Shown here piece after piece: positions 1 through 8,626 of a stretch of 64,000 nt of DNA (position 1 is the stretch's first letter; every line of letters begins with the position of its first letter). A program made the translations under genes and the position numbers. Under the pieces are notes generated by a model, which made no database searches, had not been told where the DNA came from, and saw only the letters and a program-made list of their open reading frames with translations. The stretch spans positions 36,903 through 100,902 of the forward strand of contig JALOPI010000008.1 of the NCBI GenBank assembly GCA_025453975.1, in the 5' to 3' direction. Origin of the DNA: Syntrophobacteraceae bacterium. GTDB lineage: Bacteria > Desulfobacterota > Syntrophobacteria > Syntrophobacterales > Syntrophobacteraceae.

Positions 1-2
1 GG

Positions 3-824
3 CAGCTGGGGGCCGAGATCGGAGCCCACCTCCATCCGTGGTGCACCCCTCCATTCGCCGATCTTGCATGGCCGGAGCCGGTGCCCTCCGACTTCATGCC
101 GCGGTCGCTCCTCAAGGCCAAGCTGGAGAGCCTCGCCAAAGCCATCGAGAGCAGATGGGGGGAGAAGCCCGAGGCGTTCCGCATGGGCCGCTTCGATCTC
201 GGTCCCGCCGTGCGCCGCCTGCTGCCGGATTGCGGGTTCCGGGTGGACAGCAGCATCGTGCCCTGCCGGTTCGGACCGGGCGCGGCCGATCATTTTCTGG
301 CGGGAAACGAGCCATTCTGGTGGGATGAGGAGGAGATGGGAGGGAGCTCGCTACTGGAGGCTCCCCTGACTCAGGTGGCCCTTTGGCCGGGGCTGGGGGC
401 CTGTGTCTACCGGGCTGCCCTGGGGATGGTCGGGGGAGGGCGATATCGGCTGCTCTCGATCTTCCGGACCCTGGGGGTGGTGGGGATTCAGCCCGCGTGG
501 TTTCCTCTGGCTTCCATGCGGTGGGCGGTCCGGCTGCACCATGCCCGGGGCGGCCGGGTGCTCGTCATGTTCCTCCACTCCACCGAGCTGCTTGCCGGGG
601 CGACGCCGGACTACCCGACGGAAGCGTCCGTGCGGCGGCTCACCTGGCGCATCCGCGCGTTCCTTCAGTGGCTCGCCGCGCGGTATGCCGTGGAGGGCGT
701 GACCCTCTCACGGCTCCACGCCTCCATGCCCCCTGCACGGGATCTCCCTAATCGCATCGCTCGCGTGCGCTGTTCCGCTCCAGAATCCGGGTCAGCAGCA
801 GCTCGAGGATCCCCATGGCCGTGA
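3..824 (+). CDS. polysaccharide deacetylase-like protein (WalW type), 5'-truncated
   Basis: The frame is open from the left edge and has no start inside the window, so this is the C-terminal part of a longer protein. Near the edge it reads GAEIGAHLHPW, where the two His codons (27-29 and 33-35) match the metal-binding His-x-His of NodB-fold deacetylases. Further on it has FDLGP and a DCGFRVDSS segment, also usual in this family. Such enzymes remove N-acetyl groups from polysaccharide, which fits the glycosyltransferase cluster that follows. The last residues are read through the 3' end of the convergent glycosyltransferase gene (77-base overlap) and look unconserved. Family assignment is good; the substrate is unknown. 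Confidence 0.75.
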   Translation, partial: QLGAEIGAHLHPWCTPPFADLAWPEPVPSDFMPRSLLKAKLESLAKAIESRWGEKPEAFRMGRFDLGPAVRRLLPDCGFRVDSSIVPCRFGPGAADHFLAGNEPFWWDEEEMGGSSLLEAPLTQVALWPGLGACVYRAALGMVGGGRYRLLSIFRTLGVVGIQPAWFPLASMRWAVRLHHARGGRVLVMFLHSTELLAGATPDYPTEASVRRLTWRIRAFLQWLAARYAVEGVTLSRLHASMPPARDLPNRIARVRCSAPESGSAAARGSPWP

Positions 825-1998
825 TCTGGATTCCCGCCAGGACCAGGACGGAGCCGGTGGCGATGTAAGTCCAGTGGTAGGTGATCTGGCGGGTGGTGAG
901 GTAGTCGACGATGGGGCCGAGGTTGAGGAGGATCCCCACCACGATGGGCACGAGTCCGAAGCGCAGCATGTTCAGCGTCGTACAGGTGGAAAGCAGCAGC
1001 CTCCCGACCAGGCAGTGCTTGCGCTCGTTCCCCACGAGGGCGGCCGCCACGCGCTCGGCCACGATGCCGACGGTCAGCGATGCCAAGGCGGCGAGAATGA
1101 GCGTGTTGACGGTGATGAGGCGATAGATGAACCGTTCGGGGACGATCCCCTCCACCAGGTAGGACCAGAGGGGGCCCAGGCCGTAACCGCAGGCCAGTAG
1201 GCCCAGGACGGTTGCCGCGGCGCCGAAGAACTTCAGGGGACAGTAGGAGAGGGTGATCTCGGCAATGATCAGGAGAAACCGCAGGCCATCCCGGAAGACG
1301 CTCAGCTTGGAGCGACCCAGCCGCTCGTGGTAGGGGATGGGGACTTCGACGATGCTCAGATCCTTCTGGGTGAGGGCACGGCAGGTCATGGCCGGAGTGA
1401 AGTGCAGGCCCGTGGGCAGGGGCTGGAGCTTCTTCAGGGCTTCGCGCCTGAGGACGCGCATGCCGCTGGCCGTGTCGGTGATGCGGGTGCCGGCAAGGTA
1501 GGACACGAGCCGGGCGAAGAAAGCATTTCCGAGGCGTCTGAGCGCCGGCATTCGGCTCTCGTCGTTCATGCGGGAGCCCACCACCACGTCGGCGGACTCC
1601 TCGATGCACGCCTGGCAGAGATTCACGAAGAACTGGGGGTCACAGGTCCCGTCGGCGTCCAGAAACCCGAGGATCTCACCCCGGCCTTCGGCGAACCCGC
1701 TCTTGATGGCGGCGCCGTAGCCAAGGTTATCGAAGTGAACGATGACCTTGACGCCGTCGTAGGACTGAGCGATCTCCGCTGTCCGGTCCGTGCTCCCGTC
1801 GCTCACCACGATGATCTCCACATCGCCGATGGGGGTCTCCCTGAGGATCCTCTCCCGGGCGTCCAGGCACTTCTGGATGGTCTCCCCGATGGCCTCCTCC
1901 TCGTTGAGGGCGGGGATGACGATGGTGAGGCTCCCGGGAGGCACCGGCTGCCGGATGGGAACGACTCGATGGGAGTCCATGGATGGGAGTGGCCTCAT
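748..1998 (-). CDS. GT2 glycosyltransferase with C-terminal membrane segments
   Basis: This is a 416-residue GT-A glycosyltransferase of the dolichol-phosphate-mannose-synthase-like type. The fold starts at TIVIPALNEEE (residues 25-35), the nucleotide-binding Asp lies in VVSDGSTD (64-71), and the metal-binding DAD is at 114-116. After about residue 235 there are several hydrophobic segments that should anchor it in the inner membrane. Such enzymes usually load a sugar onto a polyprenyl phosphate carrier. An AGGA lies nine bases before the ATG at 1998. It is the last gene of a three-gene minus-strand group with the GT2 gene at 2105 and the radical SAM gene at 3181. Sugar and acceptor cannot be read from the sequence. 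Confidence 0.85.
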   Translation of the reverse strand: MRPLPSMDSHRVVPIRQPVPPGSLTIVIPALNEEEAIGETIQKCLDARERILRETPIGDVEIIVVSDGSTDRTAEIAQSYDGVKVIVHFDNLGYGAAIKSGFAEGRGEILGFLDADGTCDPQFFVNLCQACIEESADVVVGSRMNDESRMPALRRLGNAFFARLVSYLAGTRITDTASGMRVLRREALKKLQPLPTGLHFTPAMTCRALTQKDLSIVEVPIPYHERLGRSKLSVFRDGLRFLLIIAEITLSYCPLKFFGAAATVLGLLACGYGLGPLWSYLVEGIVPERFIYRLITVNTLILAALASLTVGIVAERVAAALVGNERKHCLVGRLLLSTCTTLNMLRFGLVPIVVGILLNLGPIVDYLTTRQITYHWTYIATGSVLVLAGIQITAMGILELLLTRILERNSARERCD

Positions 1999-2104
1999 GC
2001 TCCACGGTCCTGCTCAGGCAAGCTCCGAGCTTCAAGCTGCCGGCTCAATGCCACCGCAAGGGCCCACCACCGCATGGCGGCCGCCAAGCCGGTAGGCAAG
2101 GTGC

Positions 2105-3088
2105 TCAGCTTTCCTGGTGCAAGGAGGCGAGTCGCGACCAGCCCTTGCCTCCCCGGATGAATCCCCAGTTCCAGCATGCCGTGACGATGGTCAGAAAGAG
2201 CGTGTACCGAAGCCCCCTTCCCAAGCTCGACGTTCTGACCCAGAAAAAGCCGAGTGCTGCCAACCAGGGCAGGAAGAGCAACGGCCAGGCCGCCGGATGA
2301 GCCATGATCGGGGCGGTCAGGACGAAGCCTCCAGCCAGAATCAGGAAAGGCTGAAAATCCAGCATTCGCAGGAAACCGTGTTTTTCGACCAGGCGTCTCT
2401 CCCCCGCGCCGTAGCGGCGCATCATGGACGCCAGGGCGCGGAGGCTGCCGGGACGGTAATGTCCCACAACGGCCGCCGGGTTGTAAACCAGTTTGTGGCC
2501 GAGCCTCCGGAGCTTGAGGTCCAGCTCCAGGTCTTCCCCGGGGAACTGGTCTTCGCTGAAGCCCCCGACCTCCTCGAAAGCCGATTTGCGATAGGCGGAA
2601 TTGCAGCTGGGGTTGTGGTTGGTTTCCCGGATCGCCCGTTGGGATTCGTCGGGCCGGATGTACTCCGTCATGACCCCGATGGTCTTGAAGAAGTCCTGCA
2701 CGCTTCGCCCGAACGGAGTCTCGTCGGCCGGGCTCACCTGGTCCCCGCCCGCCCCGGCCACCTCGGGGTCGTCGAAGCAATGGAGCAGCTCGCGCAGCCA
2801 GTCGGGGTGCGGCACGCAGTCGGAGTCGGTGAACGCCACGATCTCCCCCCGCGCCGCCCTCACCCCCACATTCCTGGCCCGTGACGGTCCACCCCAGTCG
2901 AGGCGGATGACCCGCACTCCGGAAAAGGATTCCGCCACGGAGGCTGTCTCGTCGGTGGAGCCATCATCGACGACCAGGATCTCTGGATGGACCTTAGCCT
3001 GTTTTTCAAGGGATCCCAGGCATTTGGCGATCTGAACCGGGGCATTGCGAACGGCCAGGATGACTGACAGTGCTGGGGGAGGCTTCAT
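2105..3088 (-). CDS. GT2 glycosyltransferase, C-terminally membrane-anchored
   Basis: This 327-residue protein has a typical GT-A core: LSVILAVRN at the N-terminus, VVDDGSTDE at 39-47, the DSD metal motif at 88-90, and a GEDLELDLKLRRLG segment that supplies the catalytic-base region. Two or three hydrophobic stretches near the C-terminus (roughly 250-310) suggest membrane attachment. It lies 106 bases upstream of the other GT2 gene on the same strand and 92 bases downstream of the radical SAM gene, so the three may be co-transcribed. The likely role is adding a sugar to a growing surface glycan. The start codon has only a weak ribosome-binding site. Confidence 0.85.
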   Translation of the reverse strand: MKPPPALSVILAVRNAPVQIAKCLGSLEKQAKVHPEILVVDDGSTDETASVAESFSGVRVIRLDWGGPSRARNVGVRAARGEIVAFTDSDCVPHPDWLRELLHCFDDPEVAGAGGDQVSPADETPFGRSVQDFFKTIGVMTEYIRPDESQRAIRETNHNPSCNSAYRKSAFEEVGGFSEDQFPGEDLELDLKLRRLGHKLVYNPAAVVGHYRPGSLRALASMMRRYGAGERRLVEKHGFLRMLDFQPFLILAGGFVLTAPIMAHPAAWPLLFLPWLAALGFFWVRTSSLGRGLRYTLFLTIVTACWNWGFIRGGKGWSRLASLHQES

Positions 3089-3180
3089 GTGCTGTCTATC
3101 TCGCGCTCAGAGCACCAGTTCCAGTGCCTTGGCGTGTACTGGGATGGGATGGCGGGATCCGTCGCAGGCCGGTGGAGCTT

Positions 3181-4632
3181 TCAGGCTTTCTTCCGGCCAT
3201 GCGCTGTCCATAGATAAGAGAAGAAGTTTCTGGCGCCCTGCAGTTTTCGATACAAATCCGATGGGCTTCGAGTGGAAAGGAGGAACGTCAACATATAGCC
3301 TGGACGCAGATAGAAGCGCTTGAGCCCTCGGTCAACGGCATCGTCTACGGCGCTCTTTTCGAGACCGGGGCAACTGACAACCGGAGTCTGCTCGCCGTCG
3401 TTCAGCCACTCGTCCCACCTGCATTCCTCAATAAGCCCATCGGCGAGGCAACGATCATAGTAGGACGTCCCGGGAAAAGGAACAGCCGCTGAAAACTGGA
3501 CCGTCTGGAGACCAAGGTCAAGAGAGTGCTGAATGGTCCTCTGCATGCTCTGAAGCGTCTCTCCGGGCACTCCCAGAACAAAGCACCCATGCACGTCGAG
3601 CCTGGCTTCCCTGGCAAGCTCCATGAACCGTCTGGAGTCTTCGGTGGTCCTCCCTTTGCGCATGCGGTTCAGCATGCCCTCGTCTCCCGATTCGAAACCC
3701 ACCAGAAGCTGACGGCATCCTGCTCTCTTGAGCGCGGTGAACAATTCCTTGTCCGCGGTGTCGGTACGGGCATTGACGGAAAAAGAAACCTTGAGCCCGC
3801 GCCTAAGGATTTCCTCACAGATCCGCATGGCGTTGGATTTGACGAGGGTGAAGGTGTCGTCCTCAAAAAAAAACTCTCCTTCGCGCAAAGTTGGGCACAG
3901 CGCAAGGTCGTATTCCATCTCGTCCACCACATTATGGGGCGAGCGCAGTCTCACTCGATGCCCGTGCATGACTTGGGGCCACAGGCAGAAGGTACATCGG
4001 TGGGGGCACCCCCTGCCGGAAAAGATGTCGACATGAGGGTAGAGCTTCGATCCGTCGAAATACTTCATCAGGTCGAGCTGGTGCCAAGCGGGAAAGGGCA
4101 GGTTGTCGAGATCCTCGATGAGAGGGCGTGGACTGGTGCGGATCACCCCGTCATGGCTTGGGAGAGCGATTCCCGCGACGGAGCCGACATCGTGATAGTT
4201 GGAGACGACATCCATGACCGTGAGATCGTATTCTCCAATGCAGATGACATCCAGGGCTCCGCCGGCGATTCGAAAGGTGTCCTCGGGAAGTGCTGACGCG
4301 TGAGGGCCGACCATGATGGTCCGCGCCTGGCTTTCTTCCTTGCAAAGCCTTGCGCAATCGATGTCGGAATAAATGGAGGGTGTTGTCGAGTCCAGGACCA
4401 CGAAGTCGGGCTGCTCCCGTCTCACCAGCGCCTTGAGATGACTTTTGTCCCAGCCCGCCGCGGGAAAGTCGAATAGCTTGGCTTCGAAGCCGGCCCTTTC
4501 GAGAACCGCCGTGGCATACGCCAGCCAGTCCGGAGCCCGAAGTGCACGGCCTCTGGTGCGGGCGGCCCATCTCTGGGCTCGGTTAAAGCCCTTGACAAAC
4601 GGTGCATTTATGATGAGAACCTTCAATCCCAT
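3181..4632 (-). CDS. B12-binding-domain radical SAM protein
   Basis: The 483-residue protein begins with a Rossmann-like cobalamin-binding region (about 1-150, starting GLKVLIINAP). It then has the radical SAM signature GCPHRCTFC, with the three cluster cysteines at 209, 213 and 216. A GxGDE-like GFESGDEGML segment and a typical TIM-barrel C-terminal half follow. No DxHxxG cobalamin ligand motif is obvious, so cobalamin may bind base-off without a His ligand, or the domain may be structural only. It is the first gene of the minus-strand trio with two glycosyltransferases, suggesting modification of a sugar or lipid-linked intermediate. Members of this family methylate or rearrange unreactive carbons; the actual reaction is unknown. 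Confidence 0.8.
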   Translation of the reverse strand: MGLKVLIINAPFVKGFNRAQRWAARTRGRALRAPDWLAYATAVLERAGFEAKLFDFPAAGWDKSHLKALVRREQPDFVVLDSTTPSIYSDIDCARLCKEESQARTIMVGPHASALPEDTFRIAGGALDVICIGEYDLTVMDVVSNYHDVGSVAGIALPSHDGVIRTSPRPLIEDLDNLPFPAWHQLDLMKYFDGSKLYPHVDIFSGRGCPHRCTFCLWPQVMHGHRVRLRSPHNVVDEMEYDLALCPTLREGEFFFEDDTFTLVKSNAMRICEEILRRGLKVSFSVNARTDTADKELFTALKRAGCRQLLVGFESGDEGMLNRMRKGRTTEDSRRFMELAREARLDVHGCFVLGVPGETLQSMQRTIQHSLDLGLQTVQFSAAVPFPGTSYYDRCLADGLIEECRWDEWLNDGEQTPVVSCPGLEKSAVDDAVDRGLKRFYLRPGYMLTFLLSTRSPSDLYRKLQGARNFFSYLWTAHGRKKA

Positions 4633-5034
4633 CAGGTCCTTGCATGTTTACGACTGCTCTTGGCAGGTTTGAATGGCCCGTTCACTCTGTCACCAGGCGA
4701 AGCGCCTGCTTTATGGCATGCATTGGTGCTGGAGACAACCGGAATCCTGGCGATTCCGCATACTGATGGTCGATGCAATGGGCGCGAGCAGCGCGCCGTG
4801 AGTCGATGCGCCGCCTGGAGAGGCCACGCGGCAACGTCATCTCGCGTTCGAACGGCTTGGGCTGCTGTGCATCAAGCCCCCGAAAAATCAAGGTTTTGGG
4901 CAACAGACTTGCGCAAATCATGGGTTTGAGTGAGAATGCGGACCCATGAAAGCATGTCGTGGATTTCCAGTCTTTTCAGCAGGTACGAAGGAGCTTTCTC
5001 CACTGGTGATTGTCCAGCGAATGTATGGGAGTGA
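4633..5034. other. divergent intergenic region, 402 bases
   Basis: No convincing gene lies between the minus-strand radical SAM gene and the plus-strand exporter operon. Two small perfect hairpins can be seen: CAGGCG-AAG-CGCCTG at 4694-4708 and GGAATC-CTGGC-GATTCC at 4741-4757. Neither is followed by a T-tract. Promoters for both directions should lie here, but no good sigma-70 pair stands out. Confidence 0.6.
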
Positions 5035-5850
5035 TTGGCTCGCGCGATGAATGAAAGTATGGGGACTTCCCCTGCCCTGGATGTGATGCAAGCCGCTCGA
5101 CTATGGCCTGTTTGGCTTAGGATCGGCCTGCAGGATACTCGGATGAGGTACCGACGCTCCCTTCTGGGGATCGGCTGGATATTCCTGAATCTGCTCATCA
5201 TGATCTTCAGCATAGGATTTATCTACAGCAGACTTTTTGGCCAGGATGTCAAAGAGTTCATCCCATTTCTGACCATAGGCTTAATCACCTGGAACCATAT
5301 TGTTTCGGGTGTATTGGAAGGGGGTAATGCCTTCATCGTTTCCGAAGGCTATATCAAACAGATCGGCCTTCCTCACTATGTGTACGTCTTTCGCTTCTTT
5401 ACAAGCATAACGATCAATCTCTTGATCAGCTTGCCTTGCTATTTCATCATAGCACTTTTTTATGGTGTCCCCTTTGGGATCGGTGTGCTCTGGGCTGTTC
5501 CAGGACTGATGTTGCTTTGCTCTAGCTCTTTCCTGATGATCGCCATTTTTTCGCATCTCAACGCCCGTTTTCGGGATGTGGGCCATATCGCGGGCGTTGC
5601 GCTGCAGGTGCTATTCTTCCTCACCCCGATCATGTGGCCTTTCGAGATGTTGAAAGCTCACAAGATCGAGTGGATTGCCTTGATGAATCCCTTCTTCCAC
5701 ATGATCGAGGTAGTCAGGAGTCCTCTTCTCAAATCTTTGGCGGCCTCCCCGACCAGCTATCTGGTGGCCGCGGTATGGCTGTTATTCCTCGGCTCCTTGG
5801 CTTGGCTGGTCACGAGGTGTTTCGGTCAACGCATTCCGTATCTGCTTTGA
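5035..5850 (+). CDS. wzm: ABC-2 type polysaccharide exporter permease (Wzm/KpsM-like)
   Basis: This 271-residue protein has about six hydrophobic segments and the typical ABC-2 start, with a soluble N-terminal helix followed by RYRRSLLGIGWIFLNLLIMI. It also has the late LNPFFHMIEVVRSPLL-like segment usual in polysaccharide and polyol-phosphate exporters (seen here as MNPFFHMIEVVRSPLL). It pairs with the ATPase gene 17 bases downstream to form an inner-membrane exporter for a lipid-linked glycan. The start is uncertain: TTG 5035 has GGGAG three bases upstream, while ATG 5047 or ATG 5059 would shorten the protein by four or eight residues. The symbol refers to family membership. Confidence 0.88.
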   Translation: MARAMNESMGTSPALDVMQAARLWPVWLRIGLQDTRMRYRRSLLGIGWIFLNLLIMIFSIGFIYSRLFGQDVKEFIPFLTIGLITWNHIVSGVLEGGNAFIVSEGYIKQIGLPHYVYVFRFFTSITINLLISLPCYFIIALFYGVPFGIGVLWAVPGLMLLCSSSFLMIAIFSHLNARFRDVGHIAGVALQVLFFLTPIMWPFEMLKAHKIEWIALMNPFFHMIEVVRSPLLKSLAASPTSYLVAAVWLLFLGSLAWLVTRCFGQRIPYLL

Positions 5851-5867
5851 GGGAGCGAGCCTGGTCC

Positions 5868-6608
5868 ATGGCTCTCATCAGTTTGAAAAACGTGGCTGTC
5901 CAGTTTCGAGTGGATGCCGAAAATGGCAAGACGCTCAAATCCACCGCCGCGCAGCTCTTCATGCGTCGGCGGACGACCCCGCGGATCATCCATGCGCTCC
6001 GTTCTGTCTCCCTGGACATTGAAAGCGGAGAGAGGGTGGGGATTATTGGGGCCAACGGCGCGGGAAAGAGCACTCTCCTGAAAGTCATGGCCAGGATTTA
6101 CCGGCCTCACTCGGGGGAGGCCTCCATCCATGGCCATGTTTGTCCTCTTTTCGAATTCGTGACCGGGTTCGAAATGGATGCCAATGGCTGGGACAACATT
6201 CGGACCCGGGCGTTGCTCCTGGGAATGTCCGCCGCCGAGATCGACCAAAAAATCCATGAGATCGCCGCCTTCACTCACCTGGACGAGTTCCTCGATTATC
6301 CCGTTCGCTGTTATTCCTCGGGAATGCTCTTGAGGTTGGCCTTTGCCGCGTCCACCGCCGTCGATCCGGAGATCCTGCTGTTGGATGAGGTTGTTGCGGC
6401 GGGCGATGCGGCATTCATGGAGCAGGCGAAAAGGCGCATGGACGAACTGCTGCTTCGAGCGAATATCGTGGTTTTTGTTTCGCACAGCCTTTCCTTGGTT
6501 GAGAGCCTGTGTGATCGAGTCATCTGGCTGGACCGTGGAACGGTCATGTTCGACGGTCCATGCCGGGAGGCGATTCCTGCCTATGAGAGGCACGCGTCGG
6601 GCGGTTGA
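5868..6608 (+). CDS. wzt: ABC transporter ATPase for polysaccharide export (Wzt/KpsT-like, short form)
   Basis: The 246-residue ATPase has Walker A GANGAGKS (61-68), the signature YSSGM (149-153), Walker B ILLLDEVVAAGD (169-180) and the switch His206. The long N-terminal insertion before Walker A and the AVAAGDxxF-type Walker B region are typical of Wzt/TagH/KpsT proteins. It ends right after the nucleotide-binding domain and lacks the C-terminal carbohydrate-binding domain found in O9a-type Wzt, so substrate selection probably does not depend on a modified chain end. The frame continues upstream into the permease gene, but ATG 5868 with GGGAG at 5851-5855 is the natural start. Confidence 0.9.
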   Translation: MALISLKNVAVQFRVDAENGKTLKSTAAQLFMRRRTTPRIIHALRSVSLDIESGERVGIIGANGAGKSTLLKVMARIYRPHSGEASIHGHVCPLFEFVTGFEMDANGWDNIRTRALLLGMSAAEIDQKIHEIAAFTHLDEFLDYPVRCYSSGMLLRLAFAASTAVDPEILLLDEVVAAGDAAFMEQAKRRMDELLLRANIVVFVSHSLSLVESLCDRVIWLDRGTVMFDGPCREAIPAYERHASGG

Positions 6609-6677
6609 TCCGGGCTGCTTTTTTCATGCAAGGCCCGCTTCCCAGCAACGATTCTCATCGCGAACAGGAGGATCCTT

Positions 6678-7871
6678 TTGACGATGGACCCTGTGAATCT
6701 CTTTGTGCCTTCCTTCAGGATCGAGGAGACTCTGGCCGAAATCCGTCAGTGTCTCGAAAAGGGCTGGACTGGCCTGGGTTACAAGACCGTGGACTTCGAG
6801 GAGGCCTGGAAAGATTACACGGGCTTGCCCCACGCGCATTTCGTGAATTCAGCCACCGCCGGTCTGCACCTGGCGGTCCGATTGCTGAAGGAGGAGCGCG
6901 GCTGGCAGGACGGTGATGAAATCATCACCACGCCCCTGACGTTCGTTTCCACCAATCATGCGATCCTTTACGAGAGCCTGCGCCCCGTCTTCGCGGATGT
7001 GGACGATCACCTGTGCCTCGATCCGGCTTCGGTGGAATCACGCATTTCGGATCGTACCCGCGCCATCATGTTCGTGGGAATGGGCGGCAACACGGGTAGA
7101 TTTCAAGACATCGTGGAAATCTGCGGCAGGCGCGGTCTGAGCTTGATACTGGATGCCGCTCACATGGCGGGAACCCGAATGAACGGGACTCATGTGGGCC
7201 CTGAATCGGACGTTTCCGTTTTCAGCTTCCAGGCGGTCAAGAACCTGCCGACAGCCGACTCCGGGATGGTCTGTTTTCGGGATGCCCGTCTGGATCATGC
7301 GGTCCGCAAGTGGACATGGCTCGGGATCGATAAGGATACCTTCTCCCGGACCCATTCCAAGGGATCCTATAAGTGGCATTACGATGTCGTCCACGACGGC
7401 TTCAAGTACCATGGGAACTCCATCATGGCGGCCATGGGACTCGTTTCCCTGCGGTATCTCGAACAGGACAACGCGTATCGACGCCAGATCGCCGCCTGGT
7501 ACGATGAGCGACTTGTGGAGGAGGAGAAGATTCGACGCGTGCCGGTGGCACCGGGATGCCTCTCCTCTCGACATCTATACCAAATCCTTGTGGATAACCG
7601 GGATGAGGTTATCCTGGCTCTGAACGAGAGCCAGATCTACCCGGGCGTGCATTACCGGGACAATACACTTTACCAAATGTACCGCTATGCACGGGGAACC
7701 TGCCCCAGGTCCATGTCCGCCGGTGGATGCATCATCTCCCTGCCGTTGCATCTCAGACTCACGTACGCCGATGTGCAGCGAGTCTGTACGTCGCTTCTGG
7801 ATATCATTCGCCGCCGTGTCTCCCTTTCCAAGGAGTCGGACCATGCCGAAGCTCAGCATCCCTCCGATTGA
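6678..7871 (+). CDS. DegT/DnrJ/EryC1-type sugar aminotransferase
   Basis: This PLP enzyme of about 397 residues makes amino sugars by transferring an amino group to a keto-sugar nucleotide. Visible family features are PLTFVSTNHAILY (86-98), the cofactor Asp159 in LILDAAHMAG, and the Schiff-base Lys188 in FSFQAVKNLPTADSG. A perfect AGGAGGA (6666-6672) sits five bases before TTG 6678 and eleven before ATG 6684; either could start translation. The next gene, an acetyltransferase, overlaps its 3' end by 29 bases, so the amino sugar is probably N-acylated at once. No nucleotide-sugar dehydratase is present in the window. Confidence 0.9.
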   Translation: MTMDPVNLFVPSFRIEETLAEIRQCLEKGWTGLGYKTVDFEEAWKDYTGLPHAHFVNSATAGLHLAVRLLKEERGWQDGDEIITTPLTFVSTNHAILYESLRPVFADVDDHLCLDPASVESRISDRTRAIMFVGMGGNTGRFQDIVEICGRRGLSLILDAAHMAGTRMNGTHVGPESDVSVFSFQAVKNLPTADSGMVCFRDARLDHAVRKWTWLGIDKDTFSRTHSKGSYKWHYDVVHDGFKYHGNSIMAAMGLVSLRYLEQDNAYRRQIAAWYDERLVEEEKIRRVPVAPGCLSSRHLYQILVDNRDEVILALNESQIYPGVHYRDNTLYQMYRYARGTCPRSMSAGGCIISLPLHLRLTYADVQRVCTSLLDIIRRRVSLSKESDHAEAQHPSD

Positions 7872-8364
7872 AGGAGAACGGATCGTTCTGCGCCTCCTGG
7901 AGGAGGCGGATCTGGACATGACTTTGCGCTGGCGCAACCAGGACCATATCCGAAAGTGGTTCAAGAGCTCGGCGGTCATATCCCCTTCGCGGCATCGGGC
8001 TTGGTTCGAGAGCTATCGTGAGCGCGATGACGACTATGTCTTCATCATCGAGGAGCGGCGGGATCTGTTCAAGCCGGTGGGGCAGGTTTCACTGTATCGG
8101 ATCGACTGGGTCAAACGGTGTGCCGAATTCGGAAGACTGATGATCGGGGAGCCTGAAGCATTGATGAAGGGTATCGCCAAGGAGGCCACCAGGCTGTTGA
8201 TGAGTTATGGTCTTGCGCAACTTGAGTTGATCAAGCTTGAATTGCAAGTCTATGATAATAACAAACCTGCTATCATGATTTATAGGTCGTGTGGATTCAA
8301 GGAAACTTCTTCTGATAATGACATGATATTGATGGAGGCCTTTAGGAACTGTGCTGTTGAGTGA
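7843..8364 (+). CDS. GNAT acetyltransferase, probably amino-sugar N-acyltransferase
   Basis: This 173-residue GNAT protein resembles the RimJ/RimL-like sugar acetyltransferases. It starts with GERIVLRLLEEADLDMTLRWRNQ, a typical first strand and helix. The acyl-CoA region is GRLMIGEPEALMKGIAKEATRLL, and the YDNNKPAIMIYRSCGFKE segment matches the conserved last strand (N-xx-A-xx-xYxxxGF). AGGAG at 7831-7835 lies seven bases before ATG 7843 and fixes the start inside the aminotransferase gene. Tight overlap suggests translational coupling. The 3' end becomes AT-rich, marking the edge of a compositionally different stretch. Confidence 0.82.
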   Translation: MPKLSIPPIEGERIVLRLLEEADLDMTLRWRNQDHIRKWFKSSAVISPSRHRAWFESYRERDDDYVFIIEERRDLFKPVGQVSLYRIDWVKRCAEFGRLMIGEPEALMKGIAKEATRLLMSYGLAQLELIKLELQVYDNNKPAIMIYRSCGFKETSSDNDMILMEAFRNCAVE

Positions 8365-8505
8365 TTTCCATGAATTTTTATTTTTTCATTTGTTTCGTTC
8401 CTCAACAATCATCGGGAGCCTTTGGAAGATCAGTAATACATAATACTGTCGGAGAACTGTCAATTCGAGTGATAGCGAGAAATCTCGATTTTCCAGCTAG
8501 CTGAG

Positions 8506-8533
8506 TTGTCATAATTTCTCACTTCCCTACACT
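8506..8533 (+). promoter_or_regulatory. candidate sigma-70 promoter before the glycosyltransferase run
   Basis: TTGTCA (8506-8511) and TACACT (8528-8533) are separated by 16 bases in the AT-rich 262-base gap between the GNAT gene and the next glycosyltransferase. Transcription would start near 8540, leaving a leader of about 87 bases. It is a pattern match only. Confidence 0.35.
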
Positions 8534-8626
8534 CCGTTCTAAATGACAATAAGAAATTTACGGACAGCCTCATGGATTAATGATGATCTAGTCGTTACCT
8601 GCTCTTGAGGTGTATGCTATCGGGAT

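Noticed and set aside
4660..4929. Small open frames in the 4633-5034 gap
   Set aside because: No ribosome-binding site and no likeness to any family; overlapping frames occur on both strands.
8471..8495. CGAG-AAAT-CTCG hairpin followed by ATTTT as a terminator
   Set aside because: The stem is only four bases and the T-run short; too weak to call in AT-rich DNA.
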